Positions 60,192 to 64,000 of a stretch of 64,000 nucleotides of DNA are shown piece after piece. Position 1 is the first letter of the stretch. Each line of letters opens with the position of its first letter. The translations under genes and the position numbers were made by a program. This DNA comes from an uncultured Roseburia sp. (GTDB lineage Bacteria > Bacillota > Clostridia > Lachnospirales > Lachnospiraceae), in NCBI GenBank assembly GCA_944380515.1, contig CALWHT010000028.1, positions 1 to 64,000 of the forward strand, written 5' to 3'. The notes beneath the pieces were generated by a model. It ran no database searches, was not told the DNA's origin, and saw only the letters and a program-made list of their open reading frames with translations.

Positions 60192-61328
60192 ATGAAGAAA
60201 ATATATTTAGTAGACAGTGAAAATGTAGGAGACATATGGGTGCCGTTGTTGGTTTCCTCACAGCCCGAGGATGAGGTCTTTGTATTTTATACGCAGAAAA
60301 GCCCTCATATGAGCTATGAAAATGTGAGGTTACTCAAGGAAACGGAAAAAGAAGCAATCTTTATAAAATGTTTTGAGGGAAGCAACGCGCTGGATTTTCA
60401 GCTTGTCACGCAGCTCGGTTACATGCTGTGTGAAAACCCGGAATATCAGTATATCATTGTTTCTAATGATACGGGCTTTGACGCCGCAGTGCGCTATTGG
60501 ATGGCCCGGAAAATGCCGGTCAGCCGCCTGAGCGGAAAAGAGTGCAGTAAACGGCTGCAGCGCAGCCGGAGGGCAGCGGAAAGAGAACGGGCACAGAATA
60601 CCGGAGAGCCGACCCGGGACAGCGCCGGGGAAGAAGCGTCCCTGCCTGTGGAGAATGAAAAAGTACAGGAGGCGCCGGAGCAGGAGAAGGCTGCGGAGGA
60701 GCACCCGTACGAGGAACAGACCGCAAAGGATGAGAGCGGTATTGCCGGGGAAACGGCAGCCGCAGAATGTGCAGAGCCGGAGCAGGACGAAAAAGCCGGG
60801 GAACCGGAGAACGAAAACGACCGGGCAGCAGAAGAACATGGCGGAGAGAAGGAAAGACGCCGTGAAGCTGCAAATGCTGACACAGAGGAAACGCCGGAGC
60901 AGGAAGATATTATACCGGAACCGACCCAGGCACAGAAAGACGATATTGCAAAGAATCTTCTGTGCTGTATCAGCAAGGATAACCTTGCGGATTTCCACAA
61001 TGCACTGGTAGTCTTTTTCGGAAAGGAAAACGGGAAAAAGCTTTATCAGGAGATAAAGAGCAGCCCGGAATATACTGCTTATCGGGATAACCTGCAGGAG
61101 TGCAGCCTGGAGGAAAAGTTTGATATTTACTGCAGAATGGTTTTCGCTTACAGTAAACCCGTGGAGAGCTGTCCGAAGGATTTCTCGTTATTTTTATTTA
61201 AGGCAAATGGCAAACGGAAAAACCTGAATTCTTTGCGGGCGGCATTGCAGGGACATTACGGCAAGGAGAAAGGGATGCGGTATTATTCGCTCTTTAAATC
61301 ACACATCAAGATTATGAATCGTATGTAA
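60192..61328 (+). CDS. PIN/NYN-like nuclease-fold protein with acidic linker and C-terminal helical domain
   Basis: 378 residues. The N-terminal ~115 residues look like a PIN/NYN-type fold: KKIYLVDSENVGD (Asp8), ALDFQLVTQLGYML, and IIVSNDTGFDAAV with acidic residues at typical sites. A Glu/Ala/Arg-rich low-complexity linker fills ~120-250. The C-terminal ~125 residues contain two repeated helical units (KENGKKLYQEIKSS.. and KEKGMRYYSLFKS..), perhaps an RNA- or protein-binding domain. The role is likely in RNA processing; no antitoxin partner is next to it. Family name uncertain. Confidence 0.65.
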   Translation: MKKIYLVDSENVGDIWVPLLVSSQPEDEVFVFYTQKSPHMSYENVRLLKETEKEAIFIKCFEGSNALDFQLVTQLGYMLCENPEYQYIIVSNDTGFDAAVRYWMARKMPVSRLSGKECSKRLQRSRRAAERERAQNTGEPTRDSAGEEASLPVENEKVQEAPEQEKAAEEHPYEEQTAKDESGIAGETAAAECAEPEQDEKAGEPENENDRAAEEHGGEKERRREAANADTEETPEQEDIIPEPTQAQKDDIAKNLLCCISKDNLADFHNALVVFFGKENGKKLYQEIKSSPEYTAYRDNLQECSLEEKFDIYCRMVFAYSKPVESCPKDFSLFLFKANGKRKNLNSLRAALQGHYGKEKGMRYYSLFKSHIKIMNRM

Positions 61329-61347
61329 GAAGGAGAGGCTGGCTGGA

Positions 61348-61620
61348 ATGATAAAGGATAAGATTTATGAATTTGATGCTGTGATAAAGAAGGTTCCGGA
61401 TATTGACGGGGCATATATTGAATTCCCGTACGATGTCAGGGAAGAATTCGGAAAGGGACGCGTCAAGGTCCATGCGGAATTTGACGGCGTCCCCTACGAT
61501 GGAAGCCTTGTGCGGATGAAAACGCCGGGGCATATCATAGGGGTTCGGAAAGATATCCGCAAGCTGCTGCAAAAGCAGCCGGGAGACATGGTTCATGTTA
61601 AAATCCGGGAGCGGGAATAA
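61348..61620 (+). CDS. DUF1905 domain protein
   Basis: 90 residues. A small beta-barrel (YEFDAVIKKVPDIDGAYIEFPYDVREEFG..RVKVHAEFDGVPYDGSLVRMKTPGHIIGVRKDIRK) matching DUF1905. AGGAGAGG precedes the start. Members are often near YdeI-type proteins and their activity is unknown. Confidence 0.85.
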   Translation: MIKDKIYEFDAVIKKVPDIDGAYIEFPYDVREEFGKGRVKVHAEFDGVPYDGSLVRMKTPGHIIGVRKDIRKLLQKQPGDMVHVKIRERE

Positions 61621-61630
61621 ATTATGGGGT

Positions 61631-61879
61631 TTATTTTTTCAATCCTATAAACTCGTCCGAACTAATTTGCAGTACCTCGCACAATCCTTTTAACTCTATA
61701 TCAGTAACATATCTTTGATAATTTTCAATTCTTGTAATTACGTTTTTGTCTAAATTATATCCGGCTAATTGAAGTTTGCAGGCAAGCTCTCTTTGAGAAA
61801 GAGAGTGTTTTTTTCGGAGTGCAGTAAGTTGCTTCCCTATAAGATTTTTTTGATTGTCCAGTGAAAGTATTCTTGCCAT
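61631..61879 (-). CDS. XRE-family helix-turn-helix regulator, copy A
   Basis: 82 residues from the ATG at 61879 (GAGAGGATT upstream). A lambda-repressor-type domain: LRKKHSLSQRELACKLQLAGYNLDKNVITRIENYQRYVTDIELKGLCEVLQIS. It is close kin to the XRE protein at 62283 (shared DKNVITRIE...RYVTD(I/L)ELK). Its gene is convergent with DUF1905 and divergent from the unknown gene at 62017. The motif at 61924-61940 lies just upstream of it. It is AT-rich compared with the nearby chromosome. Confidence 0.88.
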   Translation of the reverse strand: MARILSLDNQKNLIGKQLTALRKKHSLSQRELACKLQLAGYNLDKNVITRIENYQRYVTDIELKGLCEVLQISSDEFIGLKK

Positions 61880-61923
61880 AAATAATCCTCTCTTCCATAT
61901 TTTGTCGAAAAATGGCAAAAAGT

Positions 61924-61940
61924 TTGTCTCACTTTTTGCA
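61924..61940 (-). promoter_or_regulatory. Operator-like motif, copy A
   Basis: Minus strand TGCAAAAAGTGAGACAA; shares the 13-nt core AAAAGTGAGACAA with copy B. Lies upstream of the XRE-A start and of the -35 box of the divergent promoter. Confidence 0.7.
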
Positions 61941-61949
61941 CCACTTGTA

Positions 61950-61978
61950 TTGATTCTATGACTTATAAGGGATATAAT
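61950..61978 (+). promoter_or_regulatory. Promoter of the unknown gene at 62017
   Basis: TTGATT (61950-61955), 17-bp spacer, TATAAT (61973-61978), with operator motif copy B starting 4 bp downstream. Confidence 0.75.
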
Positions 61979-61981
61979 TGG

Positions 61982-61998
61982 TTGTAAAAGTGAGACAA
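61982..61998 (+). promoter_or_regulatory. Operator-like motif, copy B
   Basis: TTGTAAAAGTGAGACAA placed over the expected start of transcription of the gene at 62017. Confidence 0.75.
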
Positions 61999-62016
61999 AA
62001 GAAAGGAAAATATGAT

Positions 62017-62319
62017 ATGAAAAAAAATAATGAAGAATTTAAACAATTAATTTATGATTTGATGATTGGCTCATTGGATATAAAGCGTTACCCCATAGAG
62101 GAAAGTAAGTATGTAAAAAATGAATTTGAAGAAGGAAGATTTTGCATGAAAGCATATACAGAGGTTTTTGAAGCAAACTCCCGTTTATGTGAACGTCTTG
62201 GAGTACAGGAAGACAGAGACGCAGAAATTCTTATAACAAATCTATTGGATATTGCACAATATTTATGCAAAAAAATGTATGATTACGGGGTGCTTTTTTC
62301 TTCCCCGTCAATTAGATAG
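62017..62319 (+). CDS. Unknown 100-residue protein of the XRE island
   Basis: Starts at the ATG 62017 (GAAAGG 10 nt upstream). It is mostly alpha-helical by composition, with no signal or membrane segment (KNNEEFKQLIYDLMIGSLDI.., AEILITNLLDIAQYLCKKMYDYG). Its last 37 bp overlap the 3' end of the convergent XRE-B gene. No family is recognised. Under a repressed-looking promoter between two repressor genes, it is the effector candidate of this island. Confidence 0.65.
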   Translation: MKKNNEEFKQLIYDLMIGSLDIKRYPIEESKYVKNEFEEGRFCMKAYTEVFEANSRLCERLGVQEDRDAEILITNLLDIAQYLCKKMYDYGVLFSSPSIR

Positions 62320-62543
62320 TCGTAAGAGACATGAAAAATTTCTGACAGTGCTTTCAATTCCAAATCCGTTACATAGCGTTTATTGGTTTCAATGCGGGTG
62401 ATTACATTTTTATCCATATCGATACCGGATAATTGCAGAAGATGGGCTAAGTCGCGTTGAGACAGTCCGTGCAGCTGCCGTAATTCCTTTAGACGTGAAC
62501 TGATTAAATTTTTTTCGCCGGTTTTTGTACGTGGTTTGGGCAT
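62283..62543 (-). CDS. XRE-family helix-turn-helix regulator, copy B
   Basis: 86 residues from the ATG at 62543 (AAAGGGGACTT upstream). LKELRQLHGLSQRDLAHLLQLSGIDMDKNVITRIETNKRYVTDLELKALSEIF is the same DNA-binding type as copy A, with a short C-terminal tail. It ends inside the convergent unknown gene. The motif at 62625-62641 lies ~80 bp upstream, in its likely promoter. Confidence 0.88.
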   Translation of the reverse strand: MPKPRTKTGEKNLISSRLKELRQLHGLSQRDLAHLLQLSGIDMDKNVITRIETNKRYVTDLELKALSEIFHVSYDYLIDGEEKSTP

Positions 62544-62624
62544 AGGATAAGTCCCCTTTGTCGTTAAGCCTGTCATGAGACCTTTGTGCATGTTTAGTCT
62601 ACCCCGGAATGGAAAATATATCGG

Positions 62625-62641
62625 TTGTAAAAATGAGACAA
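62625..62641 (+). promoter_or_regulatory. Operator-like motif, copy C
   Basis: TTGTAAAAATGAGACAA, 16 of 17 identical to copy B; upstream of the XRE-B gene. Confidence 0.7.
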
Positions 62642-62642
62642 C

Positions 62643-62697
62643 AAAAAATTTGCAGGGTGAGAAATGTCAGTATTTCCCGCCCTGCAAATTTTTTGTT
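62643..62697. terminator. Bidirectional terminator overlapping the stop of the DUF6774-like gene
   Basis: 15-bp stem (62643-62657 with 62680-62694), A-run and T-run at the two ends. The 3' arm codes the last residues of the minus-strand gene. Confidence 0.85.
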
Positions 62698-62873
62698 TCC
62701 GCCCGGTTATTTTCAGCGATTTCACAGGCTTCCTGGTGTGCGAGGATTGTTGTCAGGGTATCGCCAAGCTGGGTAAAGACAGCGGCCATAACGGCGAGGT
62801 CTTCCTTCCGGCAGGATTTTGCAATCGCGCACGCGACGGAGGAAACATAGGCGGCCAGTTCACATGAATTCAT
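62667..62873 (-). CDS. Small conserved protein, DUF6774-like
   Basis: 68 residues from the ATG at 62873 (GGAG 6 nt upstream; the ATG at 62885 is less well placed). MNSCELAAYVSSVACAIAKS..EDLAVMAAVFTQLGDTLTTILAHQEACE is a two-helix pattern common as a stand-alone small protein in Lachnospiraceae, which I recall as DUF6774. Role unknown. The stop lies inside the terminator hairpin. Confidence 0.65.
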   Translation of the reverse strand: MNSCELAAYVSSVACAIAKSCRKEDLAVMAAVFTQLGDTLTTILAHQEACEIAENNRAETKNLQGGKY

Positions 62874-63053
62874 AGGAAACTCCATTTCCGCGGCGCGGTA
62901 GTCCGGCGCCGCAAATATCCGGCAGGGAAAATTTTCTGATATATCATATGACAGAAAAGTGTGGAGGTGACAGGAAGCGGCTTTGCATAAACCATTGCGC
63001 GAGAGATATACTACCTATGGCAGCAGAAAAACTTTTCAGAATGAGGTGGGTAT

Positions 63054-63194
63054 ATGAAGGATATACAGAGGGAAGAAACACAGAAAAATCTCAATCAGTT
63101 TAACAGCGTTACGCAGAAGGTAAAACCGGAAAATCAGAATCAGACGCACAATGTCCGCAAAGAGGGCATACAGCCGGTAAATCCAAAAAGATAA
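63054..63194 (+). CDS. Small 46-residue hydrophilic Gln/Asn-rich protein
   Basis: GAGGTGGG precedes the ATG at 63054. The product (begins MKDIQREETQKNLNQFNSVT) is rich in Gln, Asn, Lys and Glu, with no Cys, no Trp and no hydrophobic core, so it is likely unfolded or a nucleic-acid or spore-associated peptide. A perfect-but-for-one-G-U hairpin without T-run (63196-63223) follows. Not recognised. Confidence 0.5.
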   Translation: MKDIQREETQKNLNQFNSVTQKVKPENQNQTHNVRKEGIQPVNPKR

Positions 63195-63468
63195 GAGAGT
63201 GCTGCCTTGGCGGGCGGCACTCTGAAAATGCATAGGTTGCACGCAGGAAAGCTGCGGAAATCCAGCCGCAGAAAAAGGAGTAGCCGACAAGACGGGGAAA
63301 TCCTGCCGGCGGTGTTATGAAAAAGAATTTCTTTTGACAGTATTAATATAGCTCCGGGATGTGAAAAGAGTATGAATCAGTTTTGAAAAAAATGTGAAAC
63401 GGGAACACTCGAGGCAGGAATTATTTGATATTGTCAATATCCCTTTACACTTTTTCTTCACGAAATCT
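63195..63468. other. Intergenic region up to the insertion sequence
   Basis: Hairpin at 63196-63223, a TTGACA at about 63336 without a matching -10, and a TTGATATTGTCAATATCC palindrome near 63427 that may mark the end of the insertion sequence. No gene was seen. Confidence 0.45.
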
Positions 63469-64000
63469 TTAAGCTGCCTGCTCCAGTGACTCGTAGTATT
63501 GTTTTCGTTTTATCATGGGCGGTAGTCCGCCATTGGCTGAACATATCCGGCGGGTATTCCAATAGATCATGTAATATCTCCATATCAAGGTCTTCAGTTC
63601 CTCAATCGTCATCCCCTTTGTATCATATCTACCATATAGGAGTTCTTCCTTCATTCTTGCCCACATAGCCTCACAGCGAGCATTGTCATGGCATCTGCCA
63701 CCATCACTGTTCATGCTCTGAATGATTCCACAACGCTCAAGCTCTGCCCGATAGAGTGTGCTGGTATACTGGCTTCCACGGTCGCTGTGGACAATTGCTC
63801 CGCTGATAGACGGGAAGGACATACATGCATTCTTTATTGTGGATACGCACAGGTCAGCCTTCATGTTATCCGACATTGCCAGTCCGAGCACTTCCAGGTT
63901 ATAGCAGTCAAAGATAGCAGATACATAGAGTTTTCCATCTTGGGCGGGGATTTCAGTAATATCCGTTACGCATTTCTCCAACGGCTTTTCGGCTGAGAAA
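63469..64000 (-). mobile_element. 3' part of an IS3-family transposase (OrfB, DDE integrase domain), cut by window edge
   Basis: The frame is open to the window end, so ~177 C-terminal residues are seen. The order EKPLEKCVTDITEIPAQDGKLYVSAIFDCYNLEVLGLAM gives the first catalytic Asp (TDIT), HSDRGSQYTS the second Asp, and ARCEAMWARMKEELLY the Glu: the full DDE triad of IS3/IS150-type OrfB. OrfA and the left end lie outside. The right inverted end should be near 63425-63450 but is not resolved. Confidence 0.92.

Noticed and set aside
62575-62850. 91-codon plus-strand frame over the DUF6774-like gene
   Set aside because: It crosses a terminator hairpin and lacks a ribosome site; the minus-strand frame is better supported.

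Overview
The window looks like chromosomal DNA from an anaerobic, low-to-mid GC Gram-positive of the class Clostridia, most likely family Lachnospiraceae. This is inferred from gene content and order: cysE-cysS-mrnC-rlmB-sigH, a full-length single-chain PurL, DapL-type lysine/DAP synthesis, a glnA-ANTAR regulator pair, a T-box and a TPP riboswitch, strong GGAGG ribosome sites, and Firmicutes-style promoters and terminators. Most genes are on the + strand.

Layout. 0-3.3 kb: end of a secreted Ig-like-repeat protein, then sulfate activation genes cysD and a cysN-cysC fusion. 3.3-7.6 kb: a LacI-type regulator divergent from a xylulokinase-like kinase and a fucose/arabinose-isomerase-like enzyme, with three copies of one palindromic operator. 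8-13 kb: two secreted proteins (PPC-repeat protein; SH3-NlpC/P60 hydrolase). 13-16.7 kb: HPr-like protein, nuclease-helicase fusion, LysR regulator. 17-22.4 kb: purL, a Phd/PIN toxin-antitoxin pair, a PHP-type histidinol phosphatase. 22.6-30.3 kb: lower glycolysis (gapA, pgk, tpiA, gpmI) with two envelope genes between tpiA and gpmI. 30.3-30.5 kb: a candidate small RNA on the minus strand. 30.7-34.6 kb: purC-purF-purB. 34.6-41 kb: a DegV protein, then a compact Tad/Flp-like pilus or secretion locus with several tiny membrane proteins. 41-47 kb: guaB, a eukaryotic-type hisA with glnA and an ANTAR regulator, then dapL. 47-50.2 kb: a flavin-binding protein, a metal exporter with its Fur-type regulator, and an M23 peptidase. 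50.2-52.7 kb: an MNT-HEPN pair with a shortened HEPN protein, a ComEC-like lipoprotein, ispF. 52.8-57.1 kb: T-box controlled cysE-cysS-mrnC-rlmB-sigH. 57.1-59.4 kb: a second candidate small RNA, then TPP riboswitch-thiC-thiW. 59.4-64 kb: an exonuclease, a PIN/NYN-like protein, a small island with two XRE regulators and a shared operator motif, small proteins, and the end of an IS3-family transposase.

Working together: the purine genes (purL, purC, purF, purB, guaB) lie in separate blocks. Cysteine supply is represented by sulfate activation at one end and serine acetylation plus cysteinyl-tRNA charging under a Cys T-box at the other. The most unusual items are the two candidate C-rich small RNAs, the Tad-like locus with its structured leader and family of mini-pilin-like proteins, the eukaryotic-like HisA in a nitrogen operon, and the self-contained XRE island. 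All start sites given are choices by eye from ribosome-site spacing.
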